64,000 bases of DNA, taken from positions 103,755-167,754 of IMG/VR virus record IMGVR_UViG_3300009158_000035, one strand, 5' to 3'. A program made the translations under genes and the position numbers. The stretch comes from a virus. The notes under the pieces were generated by a model. It ran no database searches and was not told where the DNA came from. It was given only the letters and a program-made list of their open reading frames with translations. Of the stretch, positions 58,937 through 64,000 are shown in pieces (position 1 is the stretch's first letter; each line of letters opens with the position of its first letter).

Positions 58937-59446
58937 ATGTCGACCGCAACAGCAGAGTGGATCCTTGCCGCAATGCAGCGGTACGAGGATCCTTTAAAAA
59001 CATATTCTTACAGCATTGTTCGAGATATAGAACTCGTACGCGATGCTGTACAAGACACATTCTTGCGCTTGTGCAAGCAGGAGCAGGAAACAATCGAGGA
59101 TCATCTAGCGCAGTGGCTTTTCACTGTTTGCCGCAACTGTTCACTAAAAATACTACAGAAAAAGTCACGTTTTTGTGAATGGAAAGAAGAGCATGACAAT
59201 CACGAAACTCTAGTAGAATACAACCTTATACCATCCAGCCAAATGGATAGAGAAGAAGTTCTAGCACAGGTGAGAGAACGGGTTAAAAAACTATCACCCA
59301 ACCAACGAAAAGTTATTGAGCTCAGATACTGGGGAGGGTTAAGCTACATAGAGATATCCGAAGCTACAGGGTTGTCTATAGGAAACGTAGCTTTCATATT
59401 GAGTAAAGCAACTGCAAAGCTTCGGCAGAAAATAAAGCCTAACTAA
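58937..59446 (+). CDS. Second ECF-type sigma factor
   Basis: A 169-residue sigma70-family protein: region 2 LKTYSYSIVRDIELVRDAVQ and DTFLRLCKQ then LAQWLFTVCRNCSLKILQKK (about 20-85), region 4 LSPNQRKVIELRYWGGLSYI and EISEATGLSIGNVAFILSKA (about 120-160), the second with a clear helix-turn-helix. The VQDTFLRLC...HLAQWLFTVCRN pattern is one I know from Verrucomicrobiota ECF factors. Its own TATAAT lies upstream and tRNA-Met follows ten bases on. Confidence 0.82.
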   Translation: MSTATAEWILAAMQRYEDPLKTYSYSIVRDIELVRDAVQDTFLRLCKQEQETIEDHLAQWLFTVCRNCSLKILQKKSRFCEWKEEHDNHETLVEYNLIPSSQMDREEVLAQVRERVKKLSPNQRKVIELRYWGGLSYIEISEATGLSIGNVAFILSKATAKLRQKIKPN

Positions 59447-59455
59447 AACTTTCAT

Positions 59456-59528
59456 GCGTCTGTAGCTCAATGGTCAGAGCAGGGCACTCATAATGCCTTG
59501 GTTGGGGGTTCGAATCCCTCCAGACGCA
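59456..59528 (+). tRNA. tRNA with CAU anticodon (Met or Ile2)
   Basis: Acceptor GCGTCTG/CAGACGC, anticodon loop CTCATAA (CAT), T arm GGGGGTTCGAATCCCTC, discriminator A, CCA not encoded. An initiator is unlikely given the paired first base; Met elongator or lysidine-type Ile cannot be told apart by eye. Confidence 0.88.
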
Positions 59529-59547
59529 CTTTTCAATCAACACAAAC

Positions 59548-59844
59548 ATGAGACCAGCAATTAAAGAGATTAAAGAGATGACGCATGCTGCAGAACGCAT
59601 GCTTGTTGAGCTAGAGCAAAAAATTAAAAAAGAGTATACTGGACTTGTTGTCTATCGTCCTGGAGCAGGACCTTGTATCGTGCACGACGTGGCAATTACT
59701 GGACATTTTGATTCCTCGGATGAAGGGTGCGTGGAAGCGCTGCAAGTTGGATTTTTCCCTGAAAGACCACAAGATGATGAAATGACTGTATACGTGAAAC
59801 TTTGCGATATAACTACACTACAAGTTTTCAAACCTTTGAACTGA
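59548..59844 (+). CDS. Hypothetical protein
   Basis: Unrecognised 98-residue protein with a helical start (IKEIKEMTHAAERMLVELEQ) and a beta-rich rest (GLVVYRPGAGPCIVHDVAIT). Between tRNA-Met and tRNA-Leu. Confidence 0.55.
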   Translation: MRPAIKEIKEMTHAAERMLVELEQKIKKEYTGLVVYRPGAGPCIVHDVAITGHFDSSDEGCVEALQVGFFPERPQDDEMTVYVKLCDITTLQVFKPLN

Positions 59845-59849
59845 TCGAT

Positions 59850-59937
59850 GCCCAGGTGGCGAAATGGCAGACGCAACGGACTTAAAATCCGTTGAGGAGC
59901 AATCCTCGTGTGGGTTCGAGTCCCACTCTGGGTACCA
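59850..59937 (+). tRNA. tRNA-Leu (UAA)
   Basis: Class II tRNA: acceptor GCCCAGG/TCTGGGT, anticodon arm ACGGA-CTTAAAA-TCCGT (TAA), variable arm GAGGAGCAATCCTC, T arm GTGGG-TTCGAGT-CCCAC, discriminator A and CCA. Confidence 0.93.
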
Positions 59938-59951
59938 ACCTAAAACTAAAC

Positions 59952-60212
59952 ATGAAAAACATCCTACTTACATTAATCTTAAGTGTATCTGTTGGCTGCA
60001 CATCAACCAAGCCAGCCGCACCGAAAGCCGACAAGAAATACGTACCTTTCTCTAATGAAGGTAACGGTAAAATAGTGGTATACGACCACTGCAGTATTTG
60101 TTCGTATGGGGTATATCTGCCGCACGGAAAATACAACAAATTAACGTGCACCTATTGCGGACTACAAAAGGGCTCGTTGGAGATTGCACCAAAACTGGCA
60201 AACCAGAGATAG
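59952..60212 (+). CDS. Lipoprotein with zinc-ribbon-like end
   Basis: An 86-residue protein: signal and lipobox MKNILLTLILSVSVGC (Cys 16), a short linker, then YDHCSICSYGVYLPHG and LTCTYCGLQKG, two Cys pairs spaced as a zinc ribbon. The C-terminal domain closely parallels the 62053 product (THCTSCSIGVYRI, CSYCGEKQ). ATG 59952 is preferred to a start inside tRNA-Leu. Lipid-anchored small proteins in phages often block superinfection; no direct evidence here. Confidence 0.7.
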   Translation: MKNILLTLILSVSVGCTSTKPAAPKADKKYVPFSNEGNGKIVVYDHCSICSYGVYLPHGKYNKLTCTYCGLQKGSLEIAPKLANQR

Positions 60213-60220
60213 TTTTCAAT

Positions 60221-60294
60221 GCACCCGTAGCTCAGCTGGATAGAGCAACGGATTTCTAATCCGTCGGTCGTTGGTTCGAATCCAACCGGGTGCA
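60221..60294 (+). tRNA. tRNA-Arg (UCU)
   Basis: Acceptor GCACCCG/CGGGTGC, anticodon arm ACGGA-TTTCTAA-TCCGT (TCT), T arm GTTGG-TTCGAAT-CCAAC, discriminator A, CCA not encoded. Confidence 0.93.
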
Positions 60295-60305
60295 CTTCTT
60301 CATTT

Positions 60306-60500
60306 ATGAAATACCTAGTTTTTCTGACCGTAGTTATAGCATTGATTCTAGCGGCTATTGCAGCTGTACCTCTAGTGCTGGTATGGGTAATCAATGTGTT
60401 GTGGCACACAAATACAGCATACAGTGTCGAAAGCTGGACAGCAGCACTGCTGTTGATCCTTATTCTTAAAGCCACGATTCGCTATAAACGTGAACAATGA
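60306..60500 (+). CDS. Small membrane protein
   Basis: A 64-residue protein with two spans (VFLTVVIALILAAIAAVPLV, 4-23, and WTAALLLILILKATI, about 43-57) and a basic end KRE. The stop overlaps the following GTG. Confidence 0.55.
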   Translation: MKYLVFLTVVIALILAAIAAVPLVLVWVINVLWHTNTAYSVESWTAALLLILILKATIRYKREQ

Positions 60501-61155
60501 GCCGTTCGTACTTACCTCTTCTCAAAAGTATGAATCTCACAGTCTCATCAATAGCAAATTCTGGCCATGGATTAGTTTAAATTTTCACAAGCCTGGTTAT
60601 ATAGTAACCATGCCGTCCAGCAGCGGGCGGCAAGAAAACATGATTCTGGAGCACATTCGTGCGATAGAGAAAACAGAAGGTAAAACAAAATTGAAACTGT
60701 TGACTTTCGACGACCGTCATGAGACAACAGAGACGAACATAAATCCGCACAGAATCTGGAGACATGAGCGCTGTCCGGATATCTTTAGAAGGTTGCTGAA
60801 GAGGAAATATGGCGAGGCACCTACAGCAGCATGGTTTGATTTGACAGGAGGTTTGTTGAATCAAAGGCTAATCGATATACAGTCTTGTGTATCGAATATG
60901 TTTGCCCATGGCAGCATAATGTTTATCACACTGGCCATAGACCATGCGATACGTGGGCTTTCTAGAGAGCACTATATTCGTGCAGTATACGAGGCTAATC
61001 CTGGAACAGAAAGAGCAGCTGTTACAAGTGCAATCCTCGTAAAAATGATAGAGAAACTTGGGACCAAATATATGGTACCGTGCTGTACTCCGTATGTGTA
61101 CAAACACGGCAAAACAACATACGGAGTGTTCGGTTATCTGATAGCTAAAAAATGA
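60490..61155 (+). CDS. Hypothetical Rossmann-like protein (GTG start)
   Basis: A 221-residue protein starting at GTG 60490 (the next in-frame ATG is near residue 41). GYIVTMPSSSGRQENMILEH (36-55) and AAWFDLTGGLLNQRLID (~113), then SIMFITLAID (~142), give a Rossmann pattern seen in virus-encoded methyltransferase-like proteins (TMP.S.G.E..IL, W.D..G). The SAM-binding assignment is weak. It overlaps the regulator-like gene by four bases. Confidence 0.45.
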   Translation: MNNEPFVLTSSQKYESHSLINSKFWPWISLNFHKPGYIVTMPSSSGRQENMILEHIRAIEKTEGKTKLKLLTFDDRHETTETNINPHRIWRHERCPDIFRRLLKRKYGEAPTAAWFDLTGGLLNQRLIDIQSCVSNMFAHGSIMFITLAIDHAIRGLSREHYIRAVYEANPGTERAAVTSAILVKMIEKLGTKYMVPCCTPYVYKHGKTTYGVFGYLIAKK

Positions 61156-62060
61156 AAACTAAAACAAAAGTCGATATATTTGATTTGCTGGGTGTACCTA
61201 CAAAACCGCTAAACGTTAATCTTCCTGGAGAAGAAAATCTAGAGCAGCTGGCAAAACAACATGTGAAGCAGCTGCAGACGTATGAGAAGCTCAGAGATGA
61301 CTTCACTCGTCAGATCGATGAACTTACACATAAGCGGGAAACCGCAATCAAGCTGGTGGAAATGACCAACACACTGATCGACTTGTTCGATTTAGAGGGT
61401 CCTGACAAAAAGAACAAAGCTTCAATGTACTGCAGGCGCGGACATAGAATTGTGGAAGTTTTCTGCAAGCAAAATCCAGACAATCCTGGAGCAGTGCATA
61501 TGTCAAATCAGGAACTCTGCGCAGCACTCGGCCGAAAGCATAACTATATCTCAACATGGATTATTGAGTTAGATAGGGCAAATGCAGAATCGCCCATATT
61601 AAAGTGCTACGGCACAGACTATCGACCAGGATATAAGCTGAGTGCCTGTGGCCTAGAGATGGCTCATCAGATACTGGCCAAAAACGACCTTTCTTCAGAA
61701 AATAGGGTGCGTGTTAAATGCTCACCAAAATATTCAAGAAAGAAAGACGGACGCTACTCACTGGTACATAGCAAGACTCACGAGATACTAAATCTGTTTA
61801 GACTTAAAAACCCTAGCAATCCTGAGAAAGCTAGAATATACGGCCCTGAAATAGTAGAGGGTGTTGGTGCAAAAAACGAAAGCGCACTTAGTGTATGGAT
61901 GTACACAAACAAGATTGCAGGTACTGAGTATCTGACCCAGGATAAAAAATATCCTCCTAAGAGTGTAGCTTTCAGTAGACGTCGCCCATATATGCTTACA
62001 GAGGCTGGGTTAAAGCTGTTGGTTGAGTTAGAAAAATCAGTAAAAAATGCAAATGAATAG
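61152..62060 (+). CDS. Protein with duplicated winged-helix-like domain
   Basis: A 302-residue protein: N-terminal coiled coil (about 25-75), then two copies of the same domain. Copy 1: HRIVEVFCKQNPDNPGA (~97) with LCAALGRKHNYISTWI and a YKLSACGLEMAHQIL end. Copy 2: HEILNLFRLKNPSNPEKA (~212) with IVEGVGAKNESALSVW and YMLTEAGLKLLVEL. Each reads as a helix-turn-helix plus wing. A DNA-binding regulator is the best guess. Starts inside the previous gene (ATGA). Confidence 0.6.
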   Translation: MKTKTKVDIFDLLGVPTKPLNVNLPGEENLEQLAKQHVKQLQTYEKLRDDFTRQIDELTHKRETAIKLVEMTNTLIDLFDLEGPDKKNKASMYCRRGHRIVEVFCKQNPDNPGAVHMSNQELCAALGRKHNYISTWIIELDRANAESPILKCYGTDYRPGYKLSACGLEMAHQILAKNDLSSENRVRVKCSPKYSRKKDGRYSLVHSKTHEILNLFRLKNPSNPEKARIYGPEIVEGVGAKNESALSVWMYTNKIAGTEYLTQDKKYPPKSVAFSRRRPYMLTEAGLKLLVELEKSVKNANE

Positions 62061-62406
62061 ATCTATGATTATAAAAATGGTTGCAATGACTGCAGCCATG
62101 AGCAGTATCTTTGCCTGTAAAAAGCAGGTTGAAGAAAAACCCAGGTACTCTACCTCTTTCGAGATCACAGTGCCTGTCGATAGGGGACATGTACAACCAG
62201 AAGCATTTTGTCCTGTGGCGTTACAGATTGGTGCAGACCGAGGTGTTATGCAGCGCCTACAGCAAGAGCTTTCAGGAGAAGATGGAATGAGTGGGTCCAA
62301 ATACACCCACTGTACAAGTTGCAGTATCGGGGTATATCGAATTGCGGCTGACGCTGCAGAAGCAACATGCAGTTATTGTGGAGAAAAACAACACAAAGGA
62401 GAGTAA
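62053..62406 (+). CDS. Lipoprotein related to the 59.9 kb lipoprotein
   Basis: A 117-residue protein (119 from ATG 62047): hydrophobic signal IIKMVAMTAAMSSIFAC with lipobox IFAC, a long linker, then YTHCTSCSIGVYRIAAD and ATCSYCGEKQHKG. The last 35 residues are a paralogous copy of the zinc-ribbon-like end of the 59952 product. The repeated lipoprotein suggests a lineage-specific envelope function. Confidence 0.68.
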   Translation: MNRSMIIKMVAMTAAMSSIFACKKQVEEKPRYSTSFEITVPVDRGHVQPEAFCPVALQIGADRGVMQRLQQELSGEDGMSGSKYTHCTSCSIGVYRIAADAAEATCSYCGEKQHKGE

Positions 62407-62407
62407 T

Positions 62408-62611
62408 ATGGCCAACAAAAACACACGCGCACGGACAGCAGCAGAACGGAAAGAAAAGAAGCACTTTCACGGGAAGGCCTGTGAAACAGCCTTTTGGGTT
62501 GTGAAGGGTGGACAGCAGGTGCGCAATCCCAACACAAAAAGAAAATCTCCGTGGAGAGGAGGAAGCGCTGCAAACAAGAAAGCAGCAAGACGGCCTGAAA
62601 TGGCTGCCTAG
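62408..62611 (+). CDS. Small basic protein
   Basis: A 67-residue protein from ATG 62408, very basic (RTAAERKEKKHFHGKA, ANKKAARRPEMAA), with HGKACETAFWVV as the only hydrophobic patch. Probably nucleic-acid binding. One base after the lipoprotein stop; a terminator follows. Confidence 0.6.
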   Translation: MANKNTRARTAAERKEKKHFHGKACETAFWVVKGGQQVRNPNTKRKSPWRGGSAANKKAARRPEMAA

Positions 62612-62622
62612 GTTATGATGAG

Positions 62623-62653
62623 ACTAGCGGAGCGATTGACCTCCTCCGCTAGT
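62623..62653 (+). terminator. Hairpin terminator
   Basis: Ten-base stem ACTAGCGGAG / CTCCGCTAGT around an eleven-base loop, twelve bases after the preceding stop. Only a short TT follows, so efficiency is uncertain. Confidence 0.55.
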
Positions 62654-62669
62654 TGCACCTATACCAACC

Positions 62670-62873
62670 ATGAAAGACTTGGAGTCTCCGTTAATCAACG
62701 AACACGGACAAACCATAGGTAAACCTACAATCACCAACCCTCCATCTATAGAGTTGGAAGATTGGCAGGCAATACTAGCAGAGCAACCTTGGTTAATCAC
62801 AGAAAGCATCTGGAATGCTCGACACAAATCCTCCTCTAGTTCCAAACGCACCAAAAAACAAGAGAAAGCCTGA
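62670..62873 (+). CDS. Hypothetical protein
   Basis: A 67-residue protein: acidic, Pro-containing first half (SPLINEHGQTIGKPTITN), helix LEDWQAILAEQPWLITESIW and a basic Ser/Lys end. Not recognised. Confidence 0.5.
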   Translation: MKDLESPLINEHGQTIGKPTITNPPSIELEDWQAILAEQPWLITESIWNARHKSSSSSKRTKKQEKA

Positions 62874-62877
62874 TAGG

Positions 62878-62961
62878 GTGAATATCTTGATAGGTACATG
62901 CCTTACTCTTTGGAGTGTAGGTATGATCCTGAGAGGGATGAAGAGTTACTATAACTGGTAA
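62878..62961 (+). CDS. Possible 27-residue peptide
   Basis: GTG-started ORF in the gap before the terminator, encoding a hydrophobic stretch (ILIGTCLTLWSVGMIL) and a basic end. Low confidence; no RBS or leader evidence. Confidence 0.25.
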   Translation: MNILIGTCLTLWSVGMILRGMKSYYNW

Positions 62962-62981
62962 CAGCTACATCAAACAGAAGG

Positions 62982-63009
62982 GGGTAGGTCTAGGCCTACC
63001 CTCTTTTTT
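62982..63009 (+). terminator. Intrinsic terminator
   Basis: Seven-base stem GGGTAGG / CCTACCC, six-base loop, followed by TCTTTTTTA. Upstream of the C-rich tract. Confidence 0.75.
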
Positions 63010-63014
63010 AGCTA

Positions 63015-63049
63015 CCCCTCCCCCTCCCCCTCCCCCTCCCCGCCCCCTC
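63015..63049 (+). repeat. Six-tract C-rich run, G-quadruplex-prone
   Basis: Six runs of four or five C separated by single T or G bases between the terminator and the promoter of the last operon. The minus strand can fold a G-quadruplex, the plus strand an i-motif. The surrounding gap (62874-63151) otherwise holds the terminator, a possible tiny ORF and a promoter. Confidence 0.8.
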
Positions 63050-63078
63050 ACGACAATTAACGGGGTTTGTGGGATAAT
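63050..63078 (+). promoter_or_regulatory. Sigma70-type promoter of the last operon
   Basis: ACGACA (4/6 to TTGACA), 17-base spacer, GATAAT. Transcription near 63085 gives a leader ending in the A/C-rich stretch before ATG 63152. Confidence 0.5.
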
Positions 63079-63119
63079 AACATGAATACGTACTCTATAG
63101 CTTACAGGGTATATTCATG

Positions 63120-63151
63120 CAGTTAACAACCAACCACAAACAAACAAAAAT
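63120..63151 (+). promoter_or_regulatory. A/C-rich leader repeated elsewhere
   Basis: CAGTTAACAACCAACCACAA then ACAAACAAAAAT directly before ATG 63152. Closely similar leaders occur at 63710-63739 and 17415-17445. Confidence 0.55.
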
Positions 63152-63499
63152 ATGAACATGTATGTAATCATCTCGGCAATCATCACCAACGTATTTTGGT
63201 ATTTGATGATCTCGAAAGTCGGTGAATGGACGGCCTATGCTGGCGTCGGTCTGAGTGTCGTGGCAATGATGGTAACCTGGAGGTTTGCACCTTTGAGTGC
63301 GGCATTGCAATACAACAACAAAGCAATTGCCAAAGCTCACGTAATAAGTGCGTCCACCACGGCGGTGGTGCAGACGTTAATATCAGCATTCCTCAGTCCC
63401 AGGGTAGGGGCGGTAATGATGTTGATGTGGGTGACATGGTACGCACTCGGTGCAGTCACTTATGCTGTAGCCAAAATGCAACAGAAGAAAGGAGCCTAG
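63152..63499 (+). CDS. Multi-span membrane protein
   Basis: A 115-residue protein with four probable spans (about 3-20, 26-44, 62-82, 87-107), a polar loop around YNNKAIAKAH and a KK end. Small integral membrane protein with its own promoter and A/C leader; perhaps highly expressed. No family recognised. Confidence 0.6.
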   Translation: MNMYVIISAIITNVFWYLMISKVGEWTAYAGVGLSVVAMMVTWRFAPLSAALQYNNKAIAKAHVISASTTAVVQTLISAFLSPRVGAVMMLMWVTWYALGAVTYAVAKMQQKKGA

Positions 63500-63500
63500 C

Positions 63501-63701
63501 ATGACTCTAACAATATCTGTGGGCATATCACCATGGAGCGCAGTGGTGGGAGTAGCTGTAATAGCTACAGGGGTCGCCGTAGGTGTAGGGGCGGCAGAAG
63601 TGGCGAAAGCCAATAGTGAAAAGATCAGTGAAGCAGTAAACCGCCTGTGGGGTAAAAACTCTCCCTCAGACGGAAATGACGGTAGCAGTAACAAGCAGTA
63701 A
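63501..63701 (+). CDS. Small single-span membrane protein
   Basis: A 66-residue protein with a hydrophobic span (AVVGVAVIATGVAVGVGA, 14-31), then a polar helix and Gly/Ser/Asn end. One base after the previous stop. Confidence 0.55.
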   Translation: MTLTISVGISPWSAVVGVAVIATGVAVGVGAAEVAKANSEKISEAVNRLWGKNSPSDGNDGSSNKQ

Positions 63702-63709
63702 ACAAACAG

Positions 63710-63739
63710 CAGTAAACCAACCACAAACAAATTAATATT
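63710..63739 (+). promoter_or_regulatory. Second copy of the A/C-rich leader
   Basis: CAGTAAACCAACCACAAACA then AATTAATATT before ATG 63740. Shares the ACCACAAAC core with the leader at 63120. No promoter box is evident here, so the element may act at translation. Confidence 0.5.
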
Positions 63740-64000
63740 ATGGCATCAAAAACAACAATCGTAGTAGGTGTGACAGTAGGTGTGGCAGCGACGGTGGCGG
63801 CAGTGGTATACAGAAAAGAGATCAAAGCTCAATCTAAGAAGATTGCAGCTGGCGCTATGGAGCTGTTCAAGAAAAAGGCTCCTGCAGCTGAGGTAACTCC
63901 TGAGCCTGTGGCAGCTCCTGCTCCTGCAGCTGAGGTAACTCCTGAGCCTGTGGCAGCTCCTGCTCCTGCAGCTGAGGTAACTCCTGAGCCTGTGGCAGCT
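63740..64000 (+). CDS. Membrane-anchored repeat protein (3' end outside window)
   Basis: Open to the window edge; 87 codons visible. N-terminal span VVGVTVGVAATVAAVVY (8-24), a basic stretch (RKEIKAQSKKIAAG) and then Ala/Pro/Glu-rich 14-residue repeats beginning APAAEVTPEPVAAP. Extended Pro-rich repeats behind a membrane anchor would let the protein span a distance such as the periplasm. Repeat copy number beyond the window is unknown. Confidence 0.75.
   Translation, partial: MASKTTIVVGVTVGVAATVAAVVYRKEIKAQSKKIAAGAMELFKKKAPAAEVTPEPVAAPAPAAEVTPEPVAAPAPAAEVTPEPVAA
63878..64000 (+). repeat. Perfect 42-base tandem repeats
   Basis: Two full copies (63878-63919, 63920-63961) and 39 bases of a third, identical at every base and in frame with the protein. 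The array runs past the window end. Confidence 0.95.

Noticed and set aside
1-64000. CRISPR arrays, insertion sequences, integrase or attachment site
   Set aside because: No spaced direct repeats of 25-40 bases, transposase motif or tyrosine/serine recombinase was found; the only tandem repeats are the 42-base units and the C-rich run.

Overview
This window is a gene-dense stretch of a large tailed bacteriophage genome (most likely a lytic phage with a genome well above 64 kb). Evidence: an almost complete phage replication and recombination set (Mre11/Rad50-type nuclease pair, superfamily II helicase, TOPRIM primase, DnaB-type helicase, family A DNA polymerase, UvsX/RecA-type recombinase, RuvC-like nuclease, ATP-dependent DNA ligase, RNA ligase), a lysis cassette, a probable portal protein, six tRNA genes, and about 60 short unrecognised genes packed with 1-26 base overlaps. 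No integrase, ribosomal RNA, insertion sequence or CRISPR array was seen. Start codons are almost never preceded by a Shine-Dalgarno sequence; instead ATG follows short A/T-rich or A/C-rich leaders, and several TATAAT boxes lie so close to the start that transcripts would be nearly leaderless. Two ECF-type sigma factors resemble those I associate with the Verrucomicrobiota/Planctomycetota, so a host in that superphylum is a reasonable but unproven guess; Bacteroidota is the main alternative given the missing Shine-Dalgarno signals.

Layout. 0-3.5 kb: the end of a Ycf46-like AAA ATPase followed by DUF3150, Ycf35/DUF1257 and DUF2997-type genes, a known travelling module. 3.5-17.4 kb: replication core, ending with a polymerase that carries a uracil-glycosylase-like N-terminus. 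17.4-26 kb: a small gene with its own promoter, an unknown 710-residue protein, a degenerate exonuclease-like protein, an adjacent JAMM protease plus E1/ThiF enzyme, a candidate accessory DNA-binding protein, the recombinase, RuvC-like and HhH-GPD-like proteins. 26.7-31.2 kb: tRNA-Thr, -Pro and -Tyr interleaved with two methyltransferases and three glycosyltransferases. 31.2-36.8 kb: first sigma factor, DUF3310, RNA ligase and DNA ligase. 36.8-48.8 kb: accessory genes, mostly tiny, including hidden single-span membrane proteins, several paralogous pairs and a UV-damage endonuclease. 48.8-54.6 kb (minus strand): lysozyme, holin and spanin candidates, then the portal and neighbours. 54.7-64 kb (plus strand): a probable fibre with 26 octapeptide repeats, a second phosphoesterase, the second sigma factor, tRNA-Met, -Leu and -Arg, two related lipoproteins, a duplicated winged-helix-like protein and small membrane proteins, ending in an open gene with perfect 42-base tandem repeats.

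Together the genes describe a phage that replicates and repairs its DNA largely with its own enzymes, supplements translation, may redirect host polymerase through its own sigma factors, and carries sugar and methyl transfer functions. The most unusual elements are the JAMM/E1 pair with a possible ubiquitin-like partner, the Ycf46/Ycf35 module, the recurring A/C-rich leaders and a G-quadruplex-prone tract near 63.0 kb.
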